Shown: positions 17,683-25,906 of the stretch, piece after piece
Layout of the letters: each line of letters begins with the position of its first letter
Numbering within the stretch: the first letter of the stretch is position 1
Assembly (NCBI GenBank): GCA_012842745.1
Contig: DUSF01000036.1
Location: 1 to 64,000 of the forward strand
Source of the DNA: Bacillus sp. (in: firmicutes)
Lineage (GTDB): Bacteria > Bacillota > Bacilli > Bacillales > Bacillaceae_J
Direction: 5' to 3'
Length of the DNA: 64,000 bases
Notes under the pieces: model-generated
What the model saw: only the letters and a program-made list of their open reading frames with translations
What the model was told of the DNA's origin: nothing
The model's database searches: none
Program-made: the position numbers and the translations under genes

Positions 17683-18411
17683 TTGTTTAAAAAGTTTGTT
17701 TTGTTTTCCTGTATAATTATATTACTTTCATTACTTTCTGGCTGTCTATATCCACAAGATCGACTTGCCCAAAATCGCATTCCGTACAAAAATCAAATTG
17801 AAATGGTCCAAAAAGCTGTTGACGAGTTTCGAGATGTGGAAGGTGGATTGCTGCCTATCAAAACAAAAGAAAGCTCTACACCAATATTCCAAAAATATGT
17901 CATTGATTTTAATAAATTAAGCCCGCGCTTTATTGCTGAACCGCCGGGCAGTGCTTTTGAAGGCGGCGGGATTTTTCAATATGTATTAGTGAATGTTGAA
18001 AAAGATCCAACTGTTAAATTAATAGATTTAACGACAGTTGATGTCATTCGTGATTTAAAGCTGCGCATCAAAATTTATCGGGAGAGAAATAGTTATCCCG
18101 CTTATAAAGAACCTATAGACAAGGAAAAAGGCTATTTTTCACTTGATTACGAGAAGCTCGGCTATAGGGATCAAGTGCCATTTGTAAAAAGTCCCTTCAC
18201 TGGGAAAAATTTAGCTTTATTCATAGATACGAAGGGTGAAATATTTATTGATTATAGCTCTGATTTATATGAAGCATTACAAAATTTTACACATGATTAT
18301 CGTACTGGCGATGATATCCGTTATTTATTAGTTGACAACTATGACTTTGTACCAGCTTTTTCCGTGCCCTACACAGTGAAAGATAACGAACCAATTTTTT
18401 TAACAGAATAA
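17683..18411 (+). CDS. yphF: YphF-family lipoprotein
   Basis: A 242-residue secreted lipoprotein: basic MFKK, hydrophobic core and lipobox LLSGC with the acylated Cys near residue 21. The mature part has no enzymatic motif that I recognise; it is rich in charged residues and ends EPIFLTE. TTG 17683 is 8 bases from AAGGAGG; TTG 17680 is also possible. Position after yphE and before spoIVA is as in B. subtilis. It ends in a strong terminator. Confidence 0.85.
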   Translation: MFKKFVLFSCIIILLSLLSGCLYPQDRLAQNRIPYKNQIEMVQKAVDEFRDVEGGLLPIKTKESSTPIFQKYVIDFNKLSPRFIAEPPGSAFEGGGIFQYVLVNVEKDPTVKLIDLTTVDVIRDLKLRIKIYRERNSYPAYKEPIDKEKGYFSLDYEKLGYRDQVPFVKSPFTGKNLALFIDTKGEIFIDYSSDLYEALQNFTHDYRTGDDIRYLLVDNYDFVPAFSVPYTVKDNEPIFLTE

Positions 18412-18428
18412 CTGAATTTTAGTCATGA

Positions 18429-18473
18429 AACCTGCTCTTTGTTAATACTTTTTTTATAGAGCAGGTTTTTTTT
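18429..18473 (+). terminator. Intrinsic terminator after yphF
   Basis: AACCTGCTCT (18429-18438) pairs perfectly with AGAGCAGGTT (18458-18467), then a T-run. Confidence 0.9.
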
Positions 18474-18525
18474 GAGTTTTGACTATTTTCAAGTAGATTA
18501 TTAAAAATTAAAAATACTTTTTTGG

Positions 18526-18555
18526 TCATATTTATTTGGGACAACATCATACATT
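18526..18555 (+). promoter_or_regulatory. SigE-type promoter of spoIVA
   Basis: TCATATTT (18526-18533), exactly 14 bases, then CATACATT (18548-18555): an excellent match to the mother-cell SigE consensus. It lies 55 bases before the spoIVA ATG, and SigE control of spoIVA is established in B. subtilis. Confidence 0.85.
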
Positions 18556-18610
18556 AATACAAACTATAAAGAAGTATGGTACCCAGAACCAAAGAGCAGG
18601 AGGGGTTCAA

Positions 18611-20089
18611 ATGGAAAAAGTAGATATTTTTAAAGATATTGCAGAACGCACTGGCGGCGATATATATTTGGGTGTCGTGGGTGCTGTAAGAACTGGGAAA
18701 TCCACGTTTATTAAAAAATTTATGGAATTAGTTGTTCTACCAAGTATCAAAAATGAAGCAGATAAGATTCGTGCTCAGGATGAGCTGCCGCAAAGTGCTG
18801 CAGGTCGCACAATTATGACAACTGAACCAAAGTTTGTCCCTAATCAAGCAGTTGCAGTAGCAGTTGCTGACGGCTTAGAGGTTAATATTAGATTAGTTGA
18901 TTGTGTCGGCTATACAGTACCAGGTGCAAAAGGATATGAGGATGAGAATGGCCCACGGATGATTAATACACCATGGTATGAAGAGCCGATTCCCTTTCAC
19001 GAGGCAGCTGAAATTGGCACAAGAAAGGTTATTCAAGAACACTCAACATTAGGCGTCGTGATTACAACAGATGGCTCGATTGGTGAAATCCCTCGTTCAG
19101 ATTATGTTGAATCAGAACAACGTGTAATCGAAGAGCTAAAGGAAGTTGGTAAGCCGTTTATTATGATTATTAATACGGTTCATCCGCACCACCCTAACAC
19201 AGAGAATTTAAGACAGGAATTGAATGAAAAATATGATATCCCAGTGTTAGCAATGAGCGTTGAAAGCATGCGGGAACAGGATGTTATCAATGTTCTTCGT
19301 GAAACACTATATGAGTTCCCTGTCTTAGAAGTGAATGTAAATTTACCGAGCTGGGTAATGGTATTAAGAGAGGAGCACTGGTTACGTCAAAGCTATCAAG
19401 AAGCAGTAAAGGATACAGTAAAAGATATCAAGCGATTAAGAGATGTTGACCGTGTTGTCGGCCATTTTGGTGAGTATGATTTTATTGACCAGGCAAGTCT
19501 TGCAGGCATTGAAATGGGCCAAGGAATTGCTGAAATTGATTTATACGCACCAGACGATCTTTACGATCAAATCTTAAAAGAAGTAGTCGGTGTAGAAATT
19601 CGCGGAAAAGATCATCTACTCCAACTTATGCAGGAGTTTGCCCATGCGAAGTCCGAGTATGACCAAGTGTCCGATGCCTTAAAGATGGTTAAACAAACCG
19701 GATATGGCATTGCCGCGCCATCTTTACAAGATATGAGCTTAGATGAGCCTGAAATTATTCGTCAAGGGTCACGGTTTGGTGTCCGTTTAAAAGCGGTAGC
19801 TCCTTCAATCCACATGGTGAAGGTAGATGTCGAATCTGAATTTGCGCCAATTATTGGAACAGAAAAGCAAAGTGAAGAGCTCGTTCGATACTTAATGCAA
19901 GATTTTGAGGATGACCCACTCTCCATTTGGAACTCCGATATCTTCGGGCGTTCTTTAAGCTCTATTGTTAGGGAAGGCATTCAAGCGAAATTATCATTAA
20001 TGCCAGAAAATGCTCGCTACAAGCTTAAAGAAACACTAGAAAGAATTATCAATGAAGGCTCCGGTGGATTGATTGCTATTATCCTTTAA
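18611..20089 (+). CDS. spoIVA: Stage IV sporulation protein A (coat basement ATPase)
   Basis: Cytoskeletal ATPase that polymerises on the forespore surface and forms the base layer of the spore coat, anchored by SpoVM. The Walker A GAVRTGKST is at 24-32 of a TRAFAC-type domain; the protein ends GGLIAIIL, a C-terminus typical of SpoIVA and important for localisation. Length 492 equals the B. subtilis protein. ATG 18611 follows AGGAGGGG; the frame is open further upstream but that part overlaps the SigE promoter. Confidence 0.97.
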   Translation: MEKVDIFKDIAERTGGDIYLGVVGAVRTGKSTFIKKFMELVVLPSIKNEADKIRAQDELPQSAAGRTIMTTEPKFVPNQAVAVAVADGLEVNIRLVDCVGYTVPGAKGYEDENGPRMINTPWYEEPIPFHEAAEIGTRKVIQEHSTLGVVITTDGSIGEIPRSDYVESEQRVIEELKEVGKPFIMIINTVHPHHPNTENLRQELNEKYDIPVLAMSVESMREQDVINVLRETLYEFPVLEVNVNLPSWVMVLREEHWLRQSYQEAVKDTVKDIKRLRDVDRVVGHFGEYDFIDQASLAGIEMGQGIAEIDLYAPDDLYDQILKEVVGVEIRGKDHLLQLMQEFAHAKSEYDQVSDALKMVKQTGYGIAAPSLQDMSLDEPEIIRQGSRFGVRLKAVAPSIHMVKVDVESEFAPIIGTEKQSEELVRYLMQDFEDDPLSIWNSDIFGRSLSSIVREGIQAKLSLMPENARYKLKETLERIINEGSGGLIAIIL

Positions 20090-20114
20090 GGCTAACATAC
20101 GTTAGTCTTTTTTT
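20090..20114 (+). terminator. Intrinsic terminator after spoIVA
   Basis: GGCTAAC (20090-20096) pairs with GTTAGTC (20101-20107, one G-T pair) around ATAC, followed by seven T. Confidence 0.8.
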
Positions 20115-20174
20115 CATTTTTATTAAAAAATGTCACATAATTGGAAGTTTTAACTTGTTTATGTAAAAAAACTG

Positions 20175-20206
20175 CCGAAAAATATTGAATTATCTTCAAT
20201 TGTCGG
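20175..20206 (+). other. Hairpin 1 of the hbs upstream region
   Basis: CCGA (20175-20178) and TCGG (20203-20206) enclose TTGAA (20185-20189) and TTCAA (20195-20199). First of four foldable segments upstream of hbs. Confidence 0.45.
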
Positions 20207-20222
20207 TTAATATTAGCATGTC

Positions 20223-20290
20223 AATAAATAGCTGTTAACATGTATAGAATTTGGAAATACTGTTAACAACGATAATAACAGCTATTTATT
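20223..20290. repeat. 68-bp inverted repeat upstream of hbs
   Basis: Positions 20223-20237 and 20276-20290 are perfect 15-bp reverse complements (outer ends AATAAATAG and CTATTTATT). The 38-base interior contains GTTAAC overlapping the left arm at 20234-20239 and again at 20262-20267. It could be an RNA hairpin, a protein operator or a small palindromic insertion; no target duplication is apparent. Confidence 0.6.
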
Positions 20291-20331
20291 ACTATCATAA
20301 ACTATTTAATAAAATAGTGATGGTAGTTTTT
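20291..20331 (+). terminator. Terminator-like hairpin in the hbs leader region
   Basis: ACTATCA (20291-20297) with TGGTAGT (20321-20327, one G-T), and inside it ACTATTT (20301-20307) with AAATAGT (20312-20318), followed by TTTT. If the hbs promoter lies upstream, this would be an attenuator; if downstream, a second stop for spoIVA. Confidence 0.5.
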
Positions 20332-20352
20332 ATTAAATGAAATTTACAACGC

Positions 20353-20382
20353 AGGTAATCTATTTTACAAAAGTAATTACCT
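20353..20382 (+). other. Hairpin just before the hbs ribosome binding site
   Basis: AGGTAAT (20353-20359) pairs with ATTACCT (20376-20382); the Shine-Dalgarno GGGAGGAGGTG starts about ten bases later and stays free. It may stabilise the 5' end of hbs mRNA. Confidence 0.4.
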
Positions 20383-20409
20383 AAACGGATTTGGGAGGAG
20401 GTGAATGGC

Positions 20410-20604
20410 ATGAACAAAACAGATTTAATTAATGCAGTAGCTGAAGGAACTGAATTATCAAAGAAAGATGCTACTAAAGCTGTTGATGCTGTTTTCGACG
20501 CTATTATGAACGCATTACAACAAGGCGATAAAGTTCAATTAATCGGGTTTGGTAATTTTGAGGTACGTGAGCGTGCAGCTCGTAAAGGCCGCAATCCACA
20601 AACT
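20410..20604 (+). CDS. hbs: DNA-binding protein HU, exon 1 (residues 1-65)
   Basis: Encodes the N-terminal 65 residues of HU, from [10 protein letters not shown] to RNPQT, the helical dimerisation body and the start of the DNA-binding arm. The frame is also open from GTG 20401, but ATG 20410 is the family start, after GGGAGGAGG. A group II intron interrupts the gene at the tip of the beta-arm; without splicing the frame runs 11 codons into intron sequence and stops at 20638-20640. Joined to 23160-23237 it gives a normal 90-residue HU. hbs is essential in B. subtilis, so efficient splicing is presumably needed. Confidence 0.95.
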
Positions 20605-21233
20605 GCGCGCACCGATGCGCTTTATGCCCTAGCTTCATAATCATATGAATGGATGGCATAAAGCCGTTCGCATCGGAAAATGGCATAAGGTACCATATGA
20701 CATAATAGATGGTCATAGGCGAACCGTCTTACTCTGAGAGGAAACTCACAGGAGGACAAAAGCATGACGGTGAAAACCCAAGTCAAGTAAATCCAATACT
20801 TGCGACTGAGGGGCAACGCCAAGTTAATATAAGGATAAGAGTCATACTACCCGAAGGATAGCTCGGTGGCATTGGGTTGGCAAATGGGTACTTGGATTAT
20901 AGCCCCATTTCCTATTAGGAATAATCGTACCTAGTTTGGCGATTATTCATCTATTCAAAATAGGCACGAATCTAAGACAGATTTAAGAGCGGAAGTCCTA
21001 TCCGAAAATTAACATACCTAGCTGATGCGAATAACGGTGGATAACCTAAGTTGGAGCGCTTGTAATATAGCTATAAGGAATGATACCAAGGGCAACCAAG
21101 GTATGTGACCTTTGAAAATCCAATATGGTTACGGAGTTCCCATAGTAGTCCGAGGTAGGGAAAGCCTACCACATGGCGAAGGGGAATAGTCTGGACAGTT
21201 CAATACCAATCAAGAGGGAGTGTGTGAGACACT

Positions 21234-23045
21234 ATGAGAAACTCTGAGAAAGTATTGAACAGCTTAGCCGTCCAAGCCGAAGATGAAACCTACAGGTTTG
21301 AAAAATTAATACGGAATCTGTACAATCCTGATTTCTATCTAAGGGCAATTGGGAAAATTTACGCGAATAGTGGAGCAGGTACTGTCGGAAGTGATGGAAC
21401 TTCTATAAGTGGTTTCAGTAACAAAGACATCGATAAAATTATCGAAAGCATACGAAATGAAACGTATGAGCCTACTCCACTACGGAGAGTCTACATACCC
21501 AAGAAAAACGGTAAAAAACGTCCTCTTGGTATGCCAAACTTTAAGGACAAACTAGTCCAAGAAGTAATTAGGTCTCTACTGGAAGCGATTTATGAACCAA
21601 TTTTCAGAGACACTTCACATGGGTTTAGACCTAATAGAAGTTGTCATACTGCTCTAAAGGATATAGACATTTTGTTCACTGGAACAAAATGGTTTGTAGA
21701 GGGAGACATTAAAGGTTGCTTTGACAATATTAATCATCATATTCTACTGAAATTACTTCAGAAGAGAATCAAAGATGAAAAATTATTGAGGTTAATGAAC
21801 AAATTTCTAAAATCGGGATACATGGAAGATTGGATATTTCATAAAACATATTCAGGGACACCGCAAGGTGGAATTATGAGTCCTATTCTCGCCAATATTT
21901 ATCTACATGAATTGGATAAATTTATGGAGACATTAAAAAATGGTTTCGATAAAGGTGATAGTGATAGGAAAGATAATCCTGCTTATGCGAAATTATATTC
22001 AAAGATGTATCGAAGACGTAAGAAATATGAAAAAGAACCTACAAAAGAACTTTTACAAGAAATCAAATCTCTTGAACAAGAGATTAGAAAAGTACCCTAC
22101 TACGATCCACAAGATACTTCCTATAAGCGACTGAACTATGTGAGATACGCAGATGATTTCATCATTAGTGTCATTGGTTCGCAAAAAGACGCTGAAAGGA
22201 TTAAAAGAAGGATTGGTAAGTTTCTCAAAGATGAACTGGATTTAGAAATGTCTGAGGAGAAAACTCTCGTAACTCACGTTACTAATAGAGCTAAATTCTT
22301 AGGTTATGAACTAACTGCAAGAACTCCAAAGATTGAGAAAACTGAATATAGTCGTGCTATGAGAAAAGCCAACGGAAACGTAGAATTCTATATGCCATCA
22401 GATTATGCAATTAATTGGTTGAAAGAGGCAAAAGCCATTAAGTTCAACAAAGATGGTTCATGGAAACCTGTGGCGAGATATAGTCTCACTAATCTATCGG
22501 ATTTGGAATTACTAATGATTCACAATAGTGAAATAAGAGGTATATACAACTATTTCAAAATAGCTAAGAATATCCACAGACAAATGAGTACCCTCATTTA
22601 CGGACTAGAATTTAGTTGCCTAGGCACTATGGCTAGAAAACGTAAATCTTCTACGGGTAAAATACGAACTGAATTACGTAGGGATAAAGGTTGGGGTGTT
22701 GAATACAACACCAAAAAGGGGAAGAAGTTTATCTACTTCTTTAACGACCCCATTTTAAGGGCTAAAATGCCTTATACAACCGATTCAAACGTGGACAAGG
22801 TATTTAACCTTATGAAATTTAGAGGACGTACTGAGCTTGAAAATAGGCTGTCTGCGGGTGAGTGTGAAATTTGCGGGTTCTCGGACATCGATGGTGAATT
22901 TCACATACACCATGTTAATAAACTCAAGGATTTGAAAAAGAAATCCAAAAAGAGTAGATGGATGGAAGAAATGATAGCTAGAAATAGAAAAACGCTGATT
23001 GTATGCAAGGATTGTCATTGGAAAATACACTCAGGTTCGTTATAG
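21234..23045 (+). CDS. ltrA: Group II intron-encoded protein: reverse transcriptase/maturase with HNH endonuclease
   Basis: A 603-residue LtrA-type protein that should assist splicing and drive retrohoming. The reverse transcriptase domain carries HGFRPNRSCHTAL (RT2), GTPQGGIMSP (RT4) and the catalytic YADD in RYADDFIIS near residue 304, followed by the maturase X domain and a C-terminal HNH endonuclease (about 544-600) with CEIC, HIHH and CKDC zinc/catalytic motifs. No stop or frameshift is seen, so it looks active. Similarity to Ll.LtrB's LtrA runs throughout. It is encoded on the host-gene strand and presumably transcribed from the hbs promoter. Confidence 0.95.
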   Translation: MRNSEKVLNSLAVQAEDETYRFEKLIRNLYNPDFYLRAIGKIYANSGAGTVGSDGTSISGFSNKDIDKIIESIRNETYEPTPLRRVYIPKKNGKKRPLGMPNFKDKLVQEVIRSLLEAIYEPIFRDTSHGFRPNRSCHTALKDIDILFTGTKWFVEGDIKGCFDNINHHILLKLLQKRIKDEKLLRLMNKFLKSGYMEDWIFHKTYSGTPQGGIMSPILANIYLHELDKFMETLKNGFDKGDSDRKDNPAYAKLYSKMYRRRKKYEKEPTKELLQEIKSLEQEIRKVPYYDPQDTSYKRLNYVRYADDFIISVIGSQKDAERIKRRIGKFLKDELDLEMSEEKTLVTHVTNRAKFLGYELTARTPKIEKTEYSRAMRKANGNVEFYMPSDYAINWLKEAKAIKFNKDGSWKPVARYSLTNLSDLELLMIHNSEIRGIYNYFKIAKNIHRQMSTLIYGLEFSCLGTMARKRKSSTGKIRTELRRDKGWGVEYNTKKGKKFIYFFNDPILRAKMPYTTDSNVDKVFNLMKFRGRTELENRLSAGECEICGFSDIDGEFHIHHVNKLKDLKKKSKKSRWMEEMIARNRKTLIVCKDCHWKIHSGSL

Positions 23046-23063
23046 GCTAGGTTGTTCAGAGGG

Positions 23064-23098
23064 GGAGCCGTATGCTTCGAGAGTTGCACGTACGGTTC
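23064..23098 (+). ncRNA. Group II intron domain V (catalytic core)
   Basis: AGCCGTATG...CACGTACGGTT forms the canonical short hairpin, with the catalytic triad AGC at 23066-23068 and a CGAG-type loop. It starts about 20 bases after the stop codon of the maturase gene. Confidence 0.9.
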
Positions 23099-23159
23099 CG
23101 AGAGAGGTTCAAGTAAACCTACCATAGCAATATGGCAAGGCGACGGGTTCCTACTCAAC

Positions 23160-23237
23160 GGAGATGAAATTGAAATCCCAGCAAGTAAAGTTCCAGCTTT
23201 CAAACCAGGTAAAGCCCTTAAAGACGCTGTAAAATAA
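23160..23237 (+). CDS. hbs: DNA-binding protein HU, exon 2 (residues 66-90)
   Basis: Continues HU directly after RNPQT with [17 protein letters not shown] and ends KALKDAVK, the conserved C-terminal part of the DNA-binding arm and the last helix. Joining at 20604/23160 keeps the frame exactly and gives 90 residues, the length of Geobacillus HU. The segment has no start or ribosome binding site of its own. A terminator follows 23 bases downstream. Confidence 0.95.
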   Translation, partial: GDEIEIPASKVPAFKPGKALKDAVK

Positions 23238-23260
23238 TTCAATACATATGGGCTTTCGCG

Positions 23261-23291
23261 AGGGTCGCACGTCTGTGCGGCCTTTCTTTTT
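23261..23291 (+). terminator. Intrinsic terminator after hbs
   Basis: GGTCGCAC (23263-23270) pairs with GTGCGGCC (23275-23282, one G-U), extended by an A-T pair, then TTTCTTTTT. Confidence 0.85.
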
Positions 23292-23411
23292 GCAACTTTT
23301 TAAACTTTATTGAGATATTGTAGGCAACATGTAAATAAGAATAGTATAATTAAGTTTCGGGATACACTATTATTAGACGAACAATTGTTGATTGCAATAG
23401 GAGGAAAGAGC

Positions 23412-23975
23412 GTGAACATAAACCATGAACAAATCGAACAAGCGGTTCGGATGATACTTGAAGCAGTAGGGGAAGACCCTAACCGAGAAGGGCTTTTAGA
23501 CACCCCTAAACGAGTGGCAAAAATGTATGCCGAAGTTTTTGCTGGGATGAATAAGGATCCAAAAGAATACTTTGATACGATTTTTAGCGAAGATCATGAA
23601 GAACTTGTACTAGTAAAAGATATACCATTTTACTCAATGTGCGAGCATCACTTAGTTCCTTTTTTTGGAACGGCACATGTCGCTTATATTCCAAAGGGTG
23701 GAAAAGTGGTGGGCTTAAGCAAATTAGCGCGTTCTGTTGAAGCTGTTGCTTCGAGGCCGCAATTGCAAGAAAGAATTACAAAAACCATTGCTGATGCGAT
23801 TGTTGAAAAGCTTAAACCATATGGAGTGATGGTTGTTGTCGAAGCAGAACATATGTGTATGACAATGCGAGGCGTTAAAAAGCCAGGTTCGAAGACGGTC
23901 ACTTCTGCAGTTCGTGGCATATTTGAAAAGGATACTGCTGCAAGAGCAGAGGTTTTGTCATTAATAAAAGAATAG
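23412..23975 (+). CDS. folE: GTP cyclohydrolase I
   Basis: First enzyme of tetrahydrofolate synthesis, converting GTP to dihydroneopterin triphosphate; called mtrA in B. subtilis because it lies beside mtrB. Zinc ligands are visible in [12 protein letters not shown] (Cys77, His80) and HMCMT (Cys149). Length 187 is normal. GTG 23412 is chosen over the longer open frame because AGGAGGAAAG precedes it properly. A TATAAT at 23345-23350 may be the -10 of its promoter, but no good -35 is seen. mtrB follows after 86 bases. Confidence 0.95.
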   Translation: MNINHEQIEQAVRMILEAVGEDPNREGLLDTPKRVAKMYAEVFAGMNKDPKEYFDTIFSEDHEELVLVKDIPFYSMCEHHLVPFFGTAHVAYIPKGGKVVGLSKLARSVEAVASRPQLQERITKTIADAIVEKLKPYGVMVVVEAEHMCMTMRGVKKPGSKTVTSAVRGIFEKDTAARAEVLSLIKE

Positions 23976-24061
23976 GCATGTTTCGAAATTTGCATTGACA
24001 ATACAAGCTATGTGATGAGATATTATTATGAGATATGGATTGGATTTTAGGAGGATTTGCC

Positions 24062-24292
24062 ATGAGTAGTCAATCTTCTACAAACAATGATTTTATTGTA
24101 ATCAAAGCGAAAAGTGATGGAGTTACAGTGATTGGTCTTACAAGAGGGACAGACACAAAATTCCACCATTCGGAAAAATTGGATAAAGGTGAAGTGATGA
24201 TTGCCCAATTTACTGAGCATACATCAGCGATTAAAATACGTGGGAAAGCAGTTATTCAAACAGCCCATGGTGAAATGGATACAGAGGTTTAA
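24062..24292 (+). CDS. mtrB: trp RNA-binding attenuation protein TRAP
   Basis: A 76-residue protein that assembles into an 11-subunit ring and, with tryptophan bound, wraps RNA carrying GAG/UAG repeats. Recognisable stretches are [19 protein letters not shown], the KFHHSEKL segment and [17 protein letters not shown]; the RNA-contacting basic residues and tryptophan-pocket threonines are kept. ATG 24062 follows AGGAGG. Its likely target, the leader of trpE, lies 7 kb downstream in this window. No anti-TRAP gene was seen here. Confidence 0.97.
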   Translation: MSSQSSTNNDFIVIKAKSDGVTVIGLTRGTDTKFHHSEKLDKGEVMIAQFTEHTSAIKIRGKAVIQTAHGEMDTEV

Positions 24293-24378
24293 AGAGGTTT
24301 AAGGGAGAAGAAAGTGTTTTCCTTACTAGCAATAAGGGAGCCTGGGCTTCTCAGTTTAGATAGACAAGGGTGATGAGC

Positions 24379-25884
24379 GTGAACGACATCTATGAAGAAA
24401 TAGAACAGATTAAAGCGGACATAGAAGTGCGAGTCAAACATCCTTACTTAATGAAGTTTATTGATGTCCCTGTTATAGATGAGCAAAAACTAGTATTACT
24501 TTATACGATTTTAAAAGAAGCGAAAATACCACTCAATCATGATAAGTTACGGCAATCGATCATGGCAACGATGCTCATCCAAATTGCCTTAGATACACAT
24601 GAACTTGTTGGATTACATCGGATTGAAGACGATAATCCGTTTATGAAACAACGCCAATTAACAGTGCTTGCTGGGGATTATTATAGTGGTCTTTATTATT
24701 ATTTATTAGCATTAATTGATGATATTCCGTTGTTAAAAATATTATCCATTGCGATTAAAGAGATTAATGAGTATAAAATTTCTGTCTATCAAAGGGATTA
24801 CAGTAGCATTGCTGATTATATAAATGGCATCGCCATGATAGAATCTCTTTTAGTGCAAAAGATTGCCCAATATGCTGGTAATTTAGACATGCAAGAATTT
24901 TCCAAACAATTATTATTAGTGAATAGGTTACACCGTGAAAAAGCGACTTTCAACTTACATGGTTTTTCCGCAATCATTGACGGAATGAATAGCATTGGGG
25001 GACGAAATGCCCTCATTTTAGTTGATAATCAAATCGTGAAATCGATTCACTATATTGATGCATTCCTCCAAAAGCATTCTAGAACCTACGGCTTTCTCGG
25101 TGAGAAGGTAATGGCATTTATCAATGATTTGGATATTGCGATGGAAAAAGTGGTGAAAGAAGGGGGAAGAGTGGGTTATTCAAAGGAAGAACGCGTCCAT
25201 AACGTATTTGAAAAAATTTCAGAAAAATATGATGTCATGAACTCAATCATAAGTTTTCAACGTCATAAAGCATGGCGGAAAGACACGATGAAAAGGATGA
25301 ACGTTCAACCTGGTTCAGCAGCCCTTGATGTATGTTGTGGAACAGCTGATTGGACAGTTGCATTGTCCCATGCCGTTGGACCTGAAGGGAAAGTAGTCGG
25401 ACTGGACTTCAGTAAAAATATGTTAAAAATTGGCGAACAAAAGGTCGAAACTTTACAACTTAACAACATTGAGCTTGTACATGGAAATGCGATGGAACTT
25501 CCGTTTGCTGATCATACATTTGATTATGTGACAATCGGTTTTGGGCTACGTAATGTCCCTGATTATTTGCAGGTTTTACGCGAAATGTGCCGAGTTGTAA
25601 AACCTGGTGGACAGGTCGTCTGTCTTGAAACCTCTCAGCCAACTTTGATTGGTTTTAGGCAAATTTATTATTTTTATTTTCAATTTGTTATGCCGCTTTT
25701 GGGCAAACTATTTGCCAAAAGCTATAAAGAGTATTCATGGCTCCAAGAGTCTGCTAAAGACTTTCCAGGACAAAAGGAATTGGCCAATATGTTTAAGGAA
25801 GCTGGGCTTGAAAAAGTCCAAGTGAAAGCCTATACAGGTGGGGTTGCGGCAATGCATCTAGGCTTTAAACCCATTTCTAAATAA
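24379..25884 (+). CDS. hepS-menG: Fusion of heptaprenyl diphosphate synthase component 1 (HepS) and demethylmenaquinone methyltransferase (MenG)
   Basis: One open frame of 501 residues. Residues 1 to about 260 are the helical HepS subunit, which with HepT makes the C35 side chain of menaquinone; residues from about 268 ([20 protein letters not shown]) to the end are a full SAM-dependent MenG with [11 protein letters not shown]. In B. subtilis these are two adjacent genes. GTG 24379 is preceded by AAGGGTGAT. GTG 25171 with AGGGGG upstream could still start free MenG inside the fusion. The linker is only a few residues, as if the hepS stop codon had been lost. Confidence 0.85.
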   Translation: MNDIYEEIEQIKADIEVRVKHPYLMKFIDVPVIDEQKLVLLYTILKEAKIPLNHDKLRQSIMATMLIQIALDTHELVGLHRIEDDNPFMKQRQLTVLAGDYYSGLYYYLLALIDDIPLLKILSIAIKEINEYKISVYQRDYSSIADYINGIAMIESLLVQKIAQYAGNLDMQEFSKQLLLVNRLHREKATFNLHGFSAIIDGMNSIGGRNALILVDNQIVKSIHYIDAFLQKHSRTYGFLGEKVMAFINDLDIAMEKVVKEGGRVGYSKEERVHNVFEKISEKYDVMNSIISFQRHKAWRKDTMKRMNVQPGSAALDVCCGTADWTVALSHAVGPEGKVVGLDFSKNMLKIGEQKVETLQLNNIELVHGNAMELPFADHTFDYVTIGFGLRNVPDYLQVLREMCRVVKPGGQVVCLETSQPTLIGFRQIYYFYFQFVMPLLGKLFAKSYKEYSWLQESAKDFPGQKELANMFKEAGLEKVQVKAYTGGVAAMHLGFKPISK

Positions 25885-25906
25885 GCTGTTGATTAAGGTG
25901 ACATAA

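Larger units (their letters stand above)
20605..23159 (+). mobile_element. Complete Ll.LtrB-like (group IIA) intron inserted in hbs
   Basis: The 2555-base intron contains a structured 5' part (domain I begins with a long stem pairing 20613-20626 with about 20656-20674), a domain IV ORF (21234-23045), domain V at 23064-23098 and a domain VI ending CTACTCAAC. EBS1 AGTTTG (20933-20938) lies in a loop closed by a 9-bp stem and pairs with IBS1 CAAACT (20599-20604). EBS2 GGGTTG (20874-20879) pairs with IBS2 CAATCC (20592-20597) with one G-U. These pairings fix the 5' boundary. The intron starts GCGCG instead of the consensus GUGYG. Confidence 0.93.

Noticed and set aside
20401..20640. A 79-codon version of HU ending in intron sequence
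   Set aside because: The last 11 codons come from unspliced intron RNA; the real product is the spliced 90-residue protein.
23052..23237. A 61-codon open frame ending in HU sequence
   Set aside because: It runs through intron domains V-VI into hbs exon 2; only the part from 23160 is coding, after splicing.
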